A stretch of 45,214 nt of DNA. It comes from Lachnospiraceae bacterium (GTDB lineage: Bacteria; Bacillota; Clostridia; Lachnospirales; Lachnospiraceae). Below the pieces are notes generated by a model, which was given only the letters and a program-made list of their open reading frames with translations, was not told the origin of the DNA and did not search any database. Shown one piece after another: positions 33,670-42,887 of this stretch (the first letter of the stretch is position 1; every line of letters begins with the position of its first letter). The translations under genes and the position numbers were made by a program. Location: positions 1-45,214 of the forward strand of contig JAFUGL010000107.1 of NCBI GenBank assembly GCA_017469405.1, given 5' to 3'.

Positions 33670-34455
33670 ATGAAAGAAATTTTATGTGCATTATTGATAC
33701 CCTTTATGGGAACTACACTTGGAGCAGCCTGTGTGTTTTTTATGAAAAAGGAGCTTAATCTTAATTTGCAGAAGCTTCTTTCGGGTTTTGCTGCGGGAAT
33801 TATGATTGCGGCCTCGGTTTGGTCACTTCTTATCCCTGCGATAGATATGGCAGAGGATGAAGGAAAGGGCAAGCTTTCATTTATACCGGCGGCGGTTGGA
33901 TTCATGATAGGTATATTATTTCTTCTGGTGCTTGACCGTATTATACCGCATCTTCATGTAAATGAGGAGGAGGCCGAGGGACCAAAGGTAGACCTTAAAA
34001 AATCAACCATGCTTATACTTGCGGTTACACTTCACAATATCCCTGAGGGCATGGCGGTTGGAGTAACCTTTGCGGGTATGCTGGCAGGAGAAAGCACCAT
34101 TACATTTATGGGTGCGCTTGCACTTGCTATCGGTATAGCGGTTCAGAATTTCCCTGAAGGTGCGATTATTTCCATGCCGGTCTGTGCGGCGGGAACAGGA
34201 AAAATGAAAGCCTTTATATATGGCATGCTTTCCGGTGCGGTTGAGCCGGTGGGAGCACTCCTTATGATATGGCTTTCAAAGTATATGCTTGGCATCATGC
34301 CATATATGCTTTCCTTTGCAGCAGGAGCTATGGTTTATGTCGTAGTTGAGGAGCTTATACCGGAGTCAGCAGAGGGCGAGCATTCCAATATTGGAACCAT
34401 AGGTTTTGCGGTAGGATTTGTGCTTATGATGATTCTTGATGTTGCACTTGGATAA
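33670..34455 (+). CDS. ZIP family metal transporter
   Basis: A 261-residue ZIP (GufA/ZupT type) transporter moving zinc or other divalent metals into the cytoplasm. Eight membrane segments are visible. The metal path motifs HNIPEGMAVG and QNFPEG are intact, so both binuclear sites have their His/Asn/Glu ligands, and a cytoplasmic loop with HLHVNEEEAEG provides a small metal-binding region. Start ATG with TGGAG about eight bases upstream. Monocistronic, with its own promoter and a terminator at 34454-34501. No Zur-like site was recognised. Confidence 0.93.
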   Translation: MKEILCALLIPFMGTTLGAACVFFMKKELNLNLQKLLSGFAAGIMIAASVWSLLIPAIDMAEDEGKGKLSFIPAAVGFMIGILFLLVLDRIIPHLHVNEEEAEGPKVDLKKSTMLILAVTLHNIPEGMAVGVTFAGMLAGESTITFMGALALAIGIAVQNFPEGAIISMPVCAAGTGKMKAFIYGMLSGAVEPVGALLMIWLSKYMLGIMPYMLSFAAGAMVYVVVEELIPESAEGEHSNIGTIGFAVGFVLMMILDVALG

Positions 34456-34501
34456 AAACATTTGTCAGATAATGATTTTCATTTTCCGATAAGTGTTTTT
34501 T
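34454..34501 (+). terminator. Terminator of the ZIP gene
   Basis: AAAACATTTGTCAGATAATG pairs imperfectly (two G-U, two mismatches) with CATTTTCCGATAAGTGTTTT, followed by TT. Loop about seven bases. Confidence 0.55.
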
Positions 34502-34541
34502 AGTGTTAATTTTAGTAAAATAAGGATTATTGCAATAAAGT

Positions 34542-34570
34542 TTGAATTTTGACGCTTTTTAGTATATAAT
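34542..34570 (+). promoter_or_regulatory. Promoter of the por/vor operon
   Basis: TTGAAT (34542-34547), 17 bases, TATAAT (34565-34570), giving a leader of about 115 bases before the porG start. Confidence 0.6.
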
Positions 34571-34693
34571 AAAGAAGTTTATCAAATATTAGGATTTGCT
34601 GTGCATGGTAAGTGTTTTAATGATTTTTTATTGTGCATATCAATTCACATTATTTAAAAAGGGAAATAAAGATTTTTATGAGGTGATTTACAC

Positions 34694-35266
34694 ATGGATA
34701 AGAGTATTGAAATCAGATGGCATGGACGAGGCGGCCAGGGAGCTAAGACGGCAGCTTTGCTTTTGGCGGATGTGGCATTTAATACAGGTATGTATGTTCA
34801 GGGTTTCCCTGAATACGGACCTGAGAGAATGGGTGCACCGATTACGGCATATAACCGAATAGGGGATAAGCCGATAAGAGTCCATTCCAATATATATAAT
34901 CCTGATTATGTTGTGGTTGTTGATGAAACACTGCTTCATTCGGTAGATGTTACCAAGGGACTTAGCAAGGATGGTGCTATAGTAATCAATACCACTCAGG
35001 ATAAGAAGGAAATTATACCGCTTCTTAAAGGCTATGAGGGCAGGGTTTATACAATAGATGCACACAAGGTTTCCATGGAGACACTTGGAAAGTATTTTCC
35101 TAATTCGCCTATGCTTGCAGCGATAGTTAAGGTTGCGGACATAATGGATAAGGATGTATTTTTGTCCGAGATGGAGGCTTCCTACAAGCATAAATTTGCC
35201 AAGAAGCCTGAGGTTATAGAAGGAAATATGAATGCTCTTAAGATGGCATTTGAGGAGGTGAAATAA
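34694..35266 (+). CDS. porG: 2-oxoacid:ferredoxin oxidoreductase, gamma subunit
   Basis: The 190-residue gamma subunit of a four-subunit pyruvate- or 2-ketoisovalerate-type ferredoxin oxidoreductase. RWHGRGGQGAKTAALLLADVAF opens the gamma domain that helps bind CoA and TPP, and GFPEYGPERMGAPI is a second family mark. GAGGTG lies eight bases before ATG. Order gamma-delta-alpha-beta is that of Thermotoga and archaeal POR/VOR. Pyruvate is the commonest substrate in such operons, but VOR cannot be excluded from the sequence alone. The next gene begins at the base after its stop. Confidence 0.92.
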   Translation: MDKSIEIRWHGRGGQGAKTAALLLADVAFNTGMYVQGFPEYGPERMGAPITAYNRIGDKPIRVHSNIYNPDYVVVVDETLLHSVDVTKGLSKDGAIVINTTQDKKEIIPLLKGYEGRVYTIDAHKVSMETLGKYFPNSPMLAAIVKVADIMDKDVFLSEMEASYKHKFAKKPEVIEGNMNALKMAFEEVK

Positions 35267-35575
35267 ATGGCACAGGCATCAGATTTATCTAAAATAAATG
35301 AAAAGAGTCCGTATTATGACATTACACCGGGTAATCAGATATATGGCGGAGGCGGTGCCAGAGAGTTTCACACCGGTGAGTGGAGAGTAAAGACACCTGT
35401 TATAGATTGGAATAAATGTACACAGTGTTTACTTTGTACACCTGTTTGTCCTGACAGCTGTATAGCTGTTAAGGATGGAAAGAGACAGGATTTTGATTTG
35501 GATCACTGCAAGGGTTGCGGCATATGTGAAAAGGCCTGCAGCTTTGGCGCAATAACTATGAAGGAGGGAATTTAA
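35267..35575 (+). CDS. porD: 2-oxoacid:ferredoxin oxidoreductase, delta subunit
   Basis: The 102-residue delta subunit with two 4Fe-4S clusters: cysteines 51, 54, 57, 61 (CTQCLLCTPVC) and 81, 84, 87, 91 (CKGCGICEKAC). It passes electrons from the catalytic subunits to ferredoxin. The N-terminal 45 residues contain PGNQIYGGGGAREFHTGEWR, the delta-subunit extension. GAGGAGG lies seven bases before ATG, inside the porG end. Confidence 0.94.
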   Translation: MAQASDLSKINEKSPYYDITPGNQIYGGGGAREFHTGEWRVKTPVIDWNKCTQCLLCTPVCPDSCIAVKDGKRQDFDLDHCKGCGICEKACSFGAITMKEGI

Positions 35576-35576
35576 T

Positions 35577-36758
35577 ATGTCTATTCGTGAAAGAATGTCA
35601 GGAAATGAAGCCGTTTCCTATGCGATTAAGCAGATTAATCCGGATGTTATGGCAGCCTTCCCGATTACACCTTCAACAGAGATACCACAGATGGTTTCTA
35701 CATTTATTGCAAACGGTGAGATGGATACGGAATTTATACCTGTTGAGTCAGAGCACAGCTCGATGAGTGCTGCTTTAGGAGCAAGCGCAGCGGGTGCAAG
35801 AGCGCTTACCGCAACATCTTCCTGCGGACTTGCTTATATGTGGGAGATTCTTTATGTTGCCGCTTCGGACAGGCTTCCTATAGTTCTCGCACTTGTTAAC
35901 AGAGCCTTGACAGGACCTATCAATATAAACTGCGACCATTCCGACAGTATGGGAGCAAGAGATTCAGGCTGGATTCAGATTTATGCTGAAAATAATCAGG
36001 AGGCATATGATAACTTTATCCAGTCCTTTAGGATTGCTGAGCATCCTGATGTAAGCTTGCCTTTTATGGCATGTCAGGACGGATTTATCACAAGTCATGC
36101 CGTAGAAAATATCGAACTTCTGGAGACAGAGGTTGTAAAGAATTTTGTTGGCGAATATAATCCTGAAAACTACCTTTTAAACAGCCAGATGCCTATGGCA
36201 GTGGGACCTTATGCCAATTCACCATTTTATATGGAGACAAAATATAACCAGAGAATGGCTATGAAAAATGCCAAAAAGGTTATTCTTGATGTAGCTAAAG
36301 AATTCGAAGCCATATCAGGAAGAAGCTATGGATTTTTTGAAGAATATAAGACTTCTGATGCCGATGTGGCAATCGTTATAATCGGTTCAGCGGCAGGTAC
36401 CTCCAAGGAGGCTGTTGATAAGCTTCGTGAGAACGGAATTAAGGCAGGTGTTCTTAAGATAAGAGTATTCAGACCTTTCCCTGGAAAAGAGATTGCAGAA
36501 GCTTTGAAAAATGTGAAGTATGCAGCTATACTTGATAGAGCAGAGAGCTTTTCTGCTTACGGAGGACCTCTTGGTTCAGAGATTAAATCGGCTCTTTATG
36601 ATGCGAAATCAAATTGTACCGCAATTAATTATTTCTATGGAATTGGCGGTCGTGATTATACGGTTGAAGCAGCAGAGGGTGTATTTGAAGAGCTTATCGA
36701 TATAATGAACGGTAACAAAGAGATAGAACAGTTTAAGTATATCGGACTTAGACAGTAG
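35577..36758 (+). CDS. porA: 2-oxoacid:ferredoxin oxidoreductase, alpha subunit
   Basis: The 393-residue alpha subunit (pyrimidine-binding and transketolase-like parts). RMSGNEAVSYAIKQ, AAFPITPSTEIPQMVS and PVESEHSSMSAALGASAAGAR are typical, with the TPP-partner Glu in VESEHS. It pairs with the beta subunit to form the active site. The PITPSTE motif is shared by pyruvate and branched-chain enzymes. One base separates it from porD and 16 from porB, confirming the operon. Length is normal. Confidence 0.93.
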   Translation: MSIRERMSGNEAVSYAIKQINPDVMAAFPITPSTEIPQMVSTFIANGEMDTEFIPVESEHSSMSAALGASAAGARALTATSSCGLAYMWEILYVAASDRLPIVLALVNRALTGPININCDHSDSMGARDSGWIQIYAENNQEAYDNFIQSFRIAEHPDVSLPFMACQDGFITSHAVENIELLETEVVKNFVGEYNPENYLLNSQMPMAVGPYANSPFYMETKYNQRMAMKNAKKVILDVAKEFEAISGRSYGFFEEYKTSDADVAIVIIGSAAGTSKEAVDKLRENGIKAGVLKIRVFRPFPGKEIAEALKNVKYAAILDRAESFSAYGGPLGSEIKSALYDAKSNCTAINYFYGIGGRDYTVEAAEGVFEELIDIMNGNKEIEQFKYIGLRQ

Positions 36759-36774
36759 TGGGAGGTAAAACGAG

Positions 36775-37707
36775 ATGGCATTTAATTTTAAAGAAGTAAT
36801 GAGTAAACCGGAACGTCTTGCTCCCGGTCACAGAATGTGTGCAGGCTGTGGCGGTACGATTACCGTAAGAACAGTTCTTCGTGCGTTAAAGCCTGAAGAT
36901 AAGGCAGTTATAGGTAATGCTACCGGCTGTCTTGAGGTATCAAGCTTTATGTATCCGTATACTGCCTGGGAGGACAGCTATATTCACAATGCATTTGAAA
37001 ATGCAGGCTCAACTCTTTCAGGTGTTGAAACAGCTTATTATGCACTTAAGAAAAAGGGTAAGATAAAGGATAATTATAAGTTCATTACCTTTGGTGGTGA
37101 CGGTGGTACTTATGATATAGGACTTCAGTCCTTATCGGGCGCCATGGAGAGAAATCATGACCTTGTTTATGTATGCTATGACAACGGTGCATATATGAAT
37201 ACAGGTATTCAGCGTTCATCTGCTACACCTATGTATGCTGATACCACTACTACACCTGTAGGTAAGAATTCTGTTGGTAAGATGCAGAATCGTAAGGACC
37301 TTGCATCGATTATAGCAAATCATGACATCCCTTATGTGGGACAGTCTACTCTTATCGGAACTATGAAGGATTTATATGAGAAGGCAGAAAGAGCAATCTA
37401 TACTCCGGGTGCAGCTTTCTTAAATGTCATGTCACCATGTCCAAGGGGCTGGAGATATGAAACCGCTGATATAATGAAGATATGTAAGCTTGCGGTTGAG
37501 ACCTGCTACTGGCCTTTGTTTGAGGTTATAGAGGGCAGATGGATTCTTAATTATGAGCCGAAAAAGAAACTTCCTATCGAGGATTTCTTGAGACCGCAGG
37601 GTAGATTTAAACATCTTTTCAAGCCTGAAAATGAAGAGCTTCTTGTGAAGTATCAGGAAGAGGTGGACAGAAGATGGGAAGAACTTCTTTATAAGTGTGC
37701 AAGATAA
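36775..37707 (+). CDS. porB: 2-oxoacid:ferredoxin oxidoreductase, beta subunit
   Basis: The 310-residue beta subunit that binds thiamine diphosphate and one 4Fe-4S cluster. HRMCAGCGG at about 20-28 and the later Cys residues bind the cluster; the TPP motif is GGDGGTYDIGLQSLSGAMERNHD to NGAYMN. NTGIQRSSATP is usual for pyruvate enzymes. GGGAGG lies about nine bases before ATG. The two genes downstream (from 37732) are membrane proteins and are unlike any known Por maturation factor. Confidence 0.94.
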   Translation: MAFNFKEVMSKPERLAPGHRMCAGCGGTITVRTVLRALKPEDKAVIGNATGCLEVSSFMYPYTAWEDSYIHNAFENAGSTLSGVETAYYALKKKGKIKDNYKFITFGGDGGTYDIGLQSLSGAMERNHDLVYVCYDNGAYMNTGIQRSSATPMYADTTTTPVGKNSVGKMQNRKDLASIIANHDIPYVGQSTLIGTMKDLYEKAERAIYTPGAAFLNVMSPCPRGWRYETADIMKICKLAVETCYWPLFEVIEGRWILNYEPKKKLPIEDFLRPQGRFKHLFKPENEELLVKYQEEVDRRWEELLYKCAR

Positions 37708-37731
37708 TTACTCTTATTTGAGGAGAATAAA

Positions 37732-38418
37732 ATGAGTAGAAAGAATAAAAAAGAAAAAAGTTCAAAGAAAAAATCAGCAGAGGTTTTTGAGGAGCTTGAT
37801 AATGAAGTAACTGAAGAATATGAGGAAACCTCTGAAACCGCTTCTGACTATGCTGATGATAATGGTGAAGCTTTAGAAACCGGTTCTTATGATAATAGTG
37901 AAGCTTATACGTCTGATAATGATGATTCTTCGTTAGGTGACGATACAGATATGACGGATAATAGTGACACTGACGATGATACATCCAAAGTGCATGATGA
38001 TTCGGTACAGGAAGAATCTGATAATAACATTTCCGAAGAGGCTCTGGAAGAACCGGAAGAAGAGGAAGTTAAAGAGAAAGATTTATTCAAAAAGCATATC
38101 GAAAGAGAAGCAATTCTTGATCAGATATTTGATGATAACGGATATAAGAAAAATGATGTAATCAAAGAAGAAAAAGAAAAGGTTCCATATAAGGGTGCCG
38201 GAATATTTATGCTTATTCTGGTAATTCTTGGAATTGCTTTTATCGGAACAATGGTATATTTTATAATTTTAAATCCGTATTATATAAAGTCCGGAGAAGC
38301 CGATAAAAATCTTGAGTATCCGGAACTTTCTTCACCTTCTGATTCGGATGAATTGAGTGAATTGTTAAAACCTTATGGAGCAACCGCTACAGATGCCGAA
38401 GAAGAAGTAGAAGAATAG
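37732..38418 (+). CDS. Acidic single-pass membrane protein of unknown function
   Basis: No family recognised. The 228 residues start with a basic Lys-rich patch (2-16), then a very acidic Asp/Glu/Ser tract (about 20-120), a charged helix, a single membrane segment (about 160-184) and a short acidic extracytoplasmic tail. The Asp/Ser repeats look disordered. Ribosome site GAGGAG precedes ATG by about seven bases. It lies 24 bases after porB and five bases before the next gene's earliest start, so it probably shares the transcript. The adjacent gene also encodes a membrane-anchored protein, so the two may form a pair. Confidence 0.75.
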   Translation: MSRKNKKEKSSKKKSAEVFEELDNEVTEEYEETSETASDYADDNGEALETGSYDNSEAYTSDNDDSSLGDDTDMTDNSDTDDDTSKVHDDSVQEESDNNISEEALEEPEEEEVKEKDLFKKHIEREAILDQIFDDNGYKKNDVIKEEKEKVPYKGAGIFMLILVILGIAFIGTMVYFIILNPYYIKSGEADKNLEYPELSSPSDSDELSELLKPYGATATDAEEEVEE

Positions 38419-38440
38419 AAGAATGATTAGGAGAAAAGTA

Positions 38441-39862
38441 ATGAAAAATGGATGGAAGAAGCTGTTTATAATTTCATTAATTATCATTTTGCTGGAAATA
38501 GTTGGAGCTGTTGTCGTTATGCTTCCTTTTTATACAAGAAATATGGTTTTTGTCAATATTGATAAGGGAGATGCTTCGAAAACAAAAGGCTATTTTGATA
38601 TGTTGAATGATGCCGGACAGGAAAAGGTTTACAGCTATCTTGATGATTTTGCTGCAACAATATGTCAGGATTATATTGACGGAAAAAAGACCTATGAAGA
38701 AACTGTTGCATCACTTGATGCGATAAGGGAAATCGAGGGAAATAACAATATAGCGGATGGTTATATAAATGATGTTGCTTCAAATGAGTTTAAAAAGCTT
38801 TTAAATGATATATATGATGCGGATTTGGCAAGAGATTCAAATAAAGGATATAGTCTTAAACCTGATCTGGATCTTGTGAAACAGAGGCTTAATAATGATA
38901 CCAGAGAAGAGCTGATGGTGACATTCTTAAATGAAAAATATAGAAGCTTTTTAAATCAGGAGATAGGTAGTGAAGGTATTCTGGCTGCTTGTGCAGTAGT
39001 TAAAGATAATTCATATTATAAAGCGTATGATTATGCGGAAATAATATCTGCAAATGCAGAAAGTGTTGTTTTATACAGAGGTTTATATGCTGAGCTTCAG
39101 CAGGCGATGGCAAATCAGAATTATTTTGAAATTCTTGATAAGTGTGAATTTGTTGAGGTAGATAAGTGGGATACCGCATATAAGAATTTATTTGATGAAT
39201 TATATGATTCTGCATATGAAACCGGTAAGGAATATTATGCTCAAAAATTGAGCGAGCTGGTTGCTTCCGATGATAAAAAGACAGCAGTTGAACTTATGGA
39301 TCAGATTGAAAAATATTATGGAAGTGAGATAGATACAGGAAGTGCAAGGAATCAGCTTTTTGAAAGTTGGCAGCTTGCGTATCTTGATTTTATGGAAACA
39401 TTTGATCCTGCATCTTCGTCTCATAGTGTCAATACTGTTTTGCTGTATGATATAAATGATGATGACATACCTGAGATGTTTTTATTTGATATAGCTGATA
39501 TCGAAATGGCATATATAGGATGTGAAGTTTATAATGTTGGCAATAATAAGTGCAAAGATTTAGGCTATTACAATATAATAAATATATGTGATGACGGATA
39601 TCTTATTACACTTCCTGCCTCGGGCGGCGGTGATGAGGCATATGCACTTACTTCTTATGATGGTTCAAAACTTACTGAAGGTGAAGATTGTAAAAAAGTG
39701 GGTGAGAGCTATTATGTTAATGGTCAGGAAGTTAGTGATGCTGATTATCTCTCAGTAAGAACAGGAATACTTGCACATGCAAGCGCATACACAATTAAGA
39801 ATTCAAAGAATGCAGCTTTAGAGGATGCAATTGATTATATAATGCTTTTTGAAAATAAATAG
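38441..39862 (+). CDS. Membrane-anchored extracytoplasmic protein of unknown function
   Basis: A 473-residue protein with an N-terminal membrane segment (about 7-30) and an extracytoplasmic domain. The middle is helical; the C-terminal 130 residues hold LLYDINDDDIPEMFLFDIAD, a calcium-loop-like DxNxDxxPE motif common in secreted Lachnospiraceae proteins, followed by a beta-rich domain with GGGDEAYALTSYDG. No lipobox or cleavage site is clear. ATG 38441 with AGGAG seven bases upstream is chosen over an ATG at 38423. Function unknown. Confidence 0.75.
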   Translation: MKNGWKKLFIISLIIILLEIVGAVVVMLPFYTRNMVFVNIDKGDASKTKGYFDMLNDAGQEKVYSYLDDFAATICQDYIDGKKTYEETVASLDAIREIEGNNNIADGYINDVASNEFKKLLNDIYDADLARDSNKGYSLKPDLDLVKQRLNNDTREELMVTFLNEKYRSFLNQEIGSEGILAACAVVKDNSYYKAYDYAEIISANAESVVLYRGLYAELQQAMANQNYFEILDKCEFVEVDKWDTAYKNLFDELYDSAYETGKEYYAQKLSELVASDDKKTAVELMDQIEKYYGSEIDTGSARNQLFESWQLAYLDFMETFDPASSSHSVNTVLLYDINDDDIPEMFLFDIADIEMAYIGCEVYNVGNNKCKDLGYYNIINICDDGYLITLPASGGGDEAYALTSYDGSKLTEGEDCKKVGESYYVNGQEVSDADYLSVRTGILAHASAYTIKNSKNAALEDAIDYIMLFENK

Positions 39863-39939
39863 AATTATTAAGTGACAGATAATGATTTTTAAAAGTAAGC
39901 AAATAATAAATTGATTAACATAAAATGGAGGAAAAAAAC

Positions 39940-42222
39940 ATGGTTAAACTGTATGAAACCGGAGCGTATCTTATCAACAAAACTGAACTTGTGGCTGATA
40001 GCGGGGATGCCGGAAAAATACTTGAAAGCAAGGGAATAAATATATCAAAGGAAGAAGCTTCAAAAAATACTATGGCATATAGTATCCTTGAGGCACACAA
40101 CACTTCCGGCAATATGGAACAGCTTAAGATTAAGTTTGATAAAATGACTTCTCATGACATTACTTTTGTCGGAATTATACAGACTGCAAGAGCTTCGGGA
40201 CTTACAGAGTTTCCTATACCGTATGTTCTCACAAACTGTCACAATTCACTTTGTGCGGTTGGCGGAACCATAAATGAGGATGACCATGTTTTCGGACTTT
40301 CCTGTGCAAAGAAGTATGGTGGAGTTTATGTACCTCCTCATCAGGCGGTTATACATCAGTTTGCAAGAGAGATGCTTGCAGAGTGCGGAGCTATGATTCT
40401 TGGCTCTGACAGCCACACCAGATATGGCGCACTTGGAACCATGGCTATAGGAGAAGGCGGCGGCGAGCTCGCAAAGCAGCTTTTAAAGAGAACCTATGAC
40501 GTAGCTAAACCGGGAGTTGTTGCTATATATCTCGATGGTGAGGTTGCAAAGGGAGTAGGTCCTCAGGACGTAGCACTCGCAATTATTGGAGCTACATTTA
40601 ATAATGGATATGTTAAAAATAAGGTCATGGAATTTGTAGGACCGGGTGTTGATAAGCTTTCTGCTGATTTCAGAATCGGTGTTGACGTTATGACCACAGA
40701 GACCACATGCCTTTCTTCGATATGGAAGACAGATGATGAGATTAAGAAGTGGTATGAGACTCATTACAGACCTGAAGGTTATAAGGAGCTTGCTCCGGGT
40801 GAGGTTGCATATTATGACGGAGTGGTATATGTCGATCTTTCCAAGATTAAGCCTATGATAGCTATGCCGTTCCATCCAAGTAATGTATATACGATAGAAG
40901 AATTAAAAGCAAACCTTATGGATATACTTGATGATGTGGAAAAGAAGGCACTTGTTTCACTTGATGGCAAGGTTGATTTCACATTGAAGGATAAGGTTGT
41001 TGACGGAAAGCTTTATGTTGAACAGGGAATTATTGCAGGATGTGCCGGTGGTGGATTTGAAAACATCTGTCAGGCAGCTGATATTATAAGAGGCAAATAC
41101 ATAGGTGCTGATGAATTCAGCTTATCAGTTTATCCTGCATCAACTCCGATATATATGGAGCTTGCTAAAAATGGTGTGCTTGCCGATCTTATTCAGACAG
41201 GCGCAATTGTTAAAACTGCATTTTGCGGTCCATGCTTCGGAGCGGGAGATACACCTGCCAACAATGCATTTAGTATCAGACATTCAACAAGAAACTTCCC
41301 TAACAGAGAAGGTTCCAAGATTCAGAATGGTCAGATTTCATCAGTTGCACTTATGGATGCACGTTCAATAGCTGCAACAGCTGCCAATAAGGGTTATCTT
41401 ACAGCAGCAACCGAATTGGATGTAGAATACAAAGGACAGACTTATTTCTTTGACAGAACCATATACGATAACAGAGTATATAACGGTGTCGGAAAGGCTG
41501 ATCCTTCCGTAGAGATTAAATTTGGTCCAAATATAAAGGACTGGCCGGAAATGATAGCTTTAACTCCAAATCTTATGCTTAAGGTTTGCTCGGTTATAAA
41601 TGATCCGGTTACAACAACAGATGAGCTTATCCCTTCAGGTGAGACTTCATCCTACAGATCAAATCCTCTTGGACTTGCTGAGTTTACACTTTCAAGAAAA
41701 GATCCTGAATATGTGGGAAGAGCTAAAGCGGTTCAAAAGGTCGAGAAGGTTCGTGAGACCGGAGAATGTATGGGTGCTGCAGATCCTTCACTTAAGGAGG
41801 CTATGCATAAGGTTAAGGAAACATTCCCTGATGCGTGCCATGACAATACCGGAGTCGGAAGTACAATCTTTGCGGTTAAGCCGGGTGACGGTTCAGCAAG
41901 AGAGCAGGCTGCTTCGTGTCAGAAGGTACTTGGCGGATGGGCCAATATAGCTAAGGAATATGCGACTAAGAGATATCGTTCAAATCTTATCAACTGGGGT
42001 ATGCTTCCGTTTGTAATGGAAGAGGATTACAATTTTGATATAGATGATTATATATTTGTACCTGATATAGTTAAGGCTATCAAGGATAAGTCAGATGTAA
42101 TCAAGGCATATGTTGTAAATAAGGATATGCATGAAATTAAGCTTACGCTTGGAGCTCTTACCGATGACGAAAGAGACATTATCCTTGCAGGATGTCTTAT
42201 AAATTACTATAAGGAAAATTAG
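39940..42222 (+). CDS. Aconitase-family hydratase
   Basis: A 760-residue single-chain member of the aconitase superfamily ('aconitate hydratase, putative', YbhJ/AcnA-like length). Family marks are [36 protein letters not shown] with the first cluster Cys, and [10 protein letters not shown] with CxxC, giving the three 4Fe-4S ligands. The swivel domain lies in the C-terminal third. Substrate may be citrate or another hydroxy-acid; no isocitrate dehydrogenase, leuD or homocitrate gene is adjacent. ATG 39940 with GGAGG is preferred to the ATG at 39925, which overlaps that site. Confidence 0.9.
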   Translation: MVKLYETGAYLINKTELVADSGDAGKILESKGINISKEEASKNTMAYSILEAHNTSGNMEQLKIKFDKMTSHDITFVGIIQTARASGLTEFPIPYVLTNCHNSLCAVGGTINEDDHVFGLSCAKKYGGVYVPPHQAVIHQFAREMLAECGAMILGSDSHTRYGALGTMAIGEGGGELAKQLLKRTYDVAKPGVVAIYLDGEVAKGVGPQDVALAIIGATFNNGYVKNKVMEFVGPGVDKLSADFRIGVDVMTTETTCLSSIWKTDDEIKKWYETHYRPEGYKELAPGEVAYYDGVVYVDLSKIKPMIAMPFHPSNVYTIEELKANLMDILDDVEKKALVSLDGKVDFTLKDKVVDGKLYVEQGIIAGCAGGGFENICQAADIIRGKYIGADEFSLSVYPASTPIYMELAKNGVLADLIQTGAIVKTAFCGPCFGAGDTPANNAFSIRHSTRNFPNREGSKIQNGQISSVALMDARSIAATAANKGYLTAATELDVEYKGQTYFFDRTIYDNRVYNGVGKADPSVEIKFGPNIKDWPEMIALTPNLMLKVCSVINDPVTTTDELIPSGETSSYRSNPLGLAEFTLSRKDPEYVGRAKAVQKVEKVRETGECMGAADPSLKEAMHKVKETFPDACHDNTGVGSTIFAVKPGDGSAREQAASCQKVLGGWANIAKEYATKRYRSNLINWGMLPFVMEEDYNFDIDDYIFVPDIVKAIKDKSDVIKAYVVNKDMHEIKLTLGALTDDERDIILAGCLINYYKEN

Positions 42223-42287
42223 GTTTCATATTTTTAAACAAAATATAAAGATTTTTTGATATAATAGTAGTTAGATGTTTGAGGTTG

Positions 42288-42315
42288 ATGATTTTTGATA
42301 ATAATCAAAGATCAT
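42288..42315 (+). other. Stem-loop in the leader of the nfeD gene
   Basis: ATGATTTTTGAT (42288-42299) pairs with ATCAAAGATCAT (42304-42315), 11 canonical pairs plus one G-T wobble-type mismatch, loop AATA. No T run follows, so it is a leader hairpin rather than a terminator. A TATAAT at about 42260 lacks a clear -35. Confidence 0.45.
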
Positions 42316-42342
42316 GTAGTAAGATGAAATGAGGTGGATATT

Positions 42343-42771
42343 ATGACATGGATGGTGATTTGGCTTATCGCAACGGCTGCACTTATTGTTATGGAGATTG
42401 TTTCTCTTGGACTTACCACCATATGGTTTGCCGGAGGTGCACTGGTTGCAGCATTGACAGCTTATCTTGACTTACATTGGCTGGCACAGATACTTGTTTT
42501 CGCTGTGGTATCACTTTTGCTTTTGTTTTTCACAAGACCACTTGCGGTCAAGCATCTTATGAAAGAACCTGAAAAGACAAACGTTGAAGGCCTTATAGGA
42601 AAAACGGGATACGTTACCAAAGCTATCAACAATCTTAAGGCTGAAGGCGAGGTTAAGCTAAACGGTATGGAATGGACAGCGCGTTCAAAGGATGATGAGA
42701 TAATCGAAAAGGACGAAGAGGTTATAGTTGATTCCATAAGTGGAGTTAAGCTTATAGTTGTGAAAAAGTAA
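42343..42771 (+). CDS. NfeD-like membrane protein
   Basis: A 142-residue NfeD family protein: three or four membrane segments (about 4-75) and a C-terminal OB-fold (from NVEGLIGKTGYVTKAI to the end). NfeD proteins accompany SPFH/stomatin proteins and help form membrane microdomains or regulate proteases. GAGGTG lies six bases before ATG 42343; the GTG at 42334 is in frame but overlaps the ribosome site. Followed 116 bases later by an SPFH gene with its own promoter. Confidence 0.92.
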   Translation: MTWMVIWLIATAALIVMEIVSLGLTTIWFAGGALVAALTAYLDLHWLAQILVFAVVSLLLLFFTRPLAVKHLMKEPEKTNVEGLIGKTGYVTKAINNLKAEGEVKLNGMEWTARSKDDEIIEKDEEVIVDSISGVKLIVVKK

Positions 42772-42835
42772 TTTTAAAAGAATTAAACATAATAGCAAAA
42801 TGATAGAAAATGTTTAACATAGTAAATATAATTAT

Positions 42836-42864
42836 TTGATATGTAATCAAAAGATTTATATTAT
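42836..42864 (+). promoter_or_regulatory. Promoter of the SPFH gene
   Basis: TTGATA (42836-42841), 17 bases, TATTAT (42859-42864). Only about 24 bases separate it from the start codon, so the leader is very short. Confidence 0.55.
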
Positions 42865-42887
42865 TATATTTTAAGGAGGATTTTATT

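Noticed and set aside
34596-34862. Small protein frame across the porG start
   Set aside because: It is a shadow of porG in another frame, without a ribosome site or family likeness.
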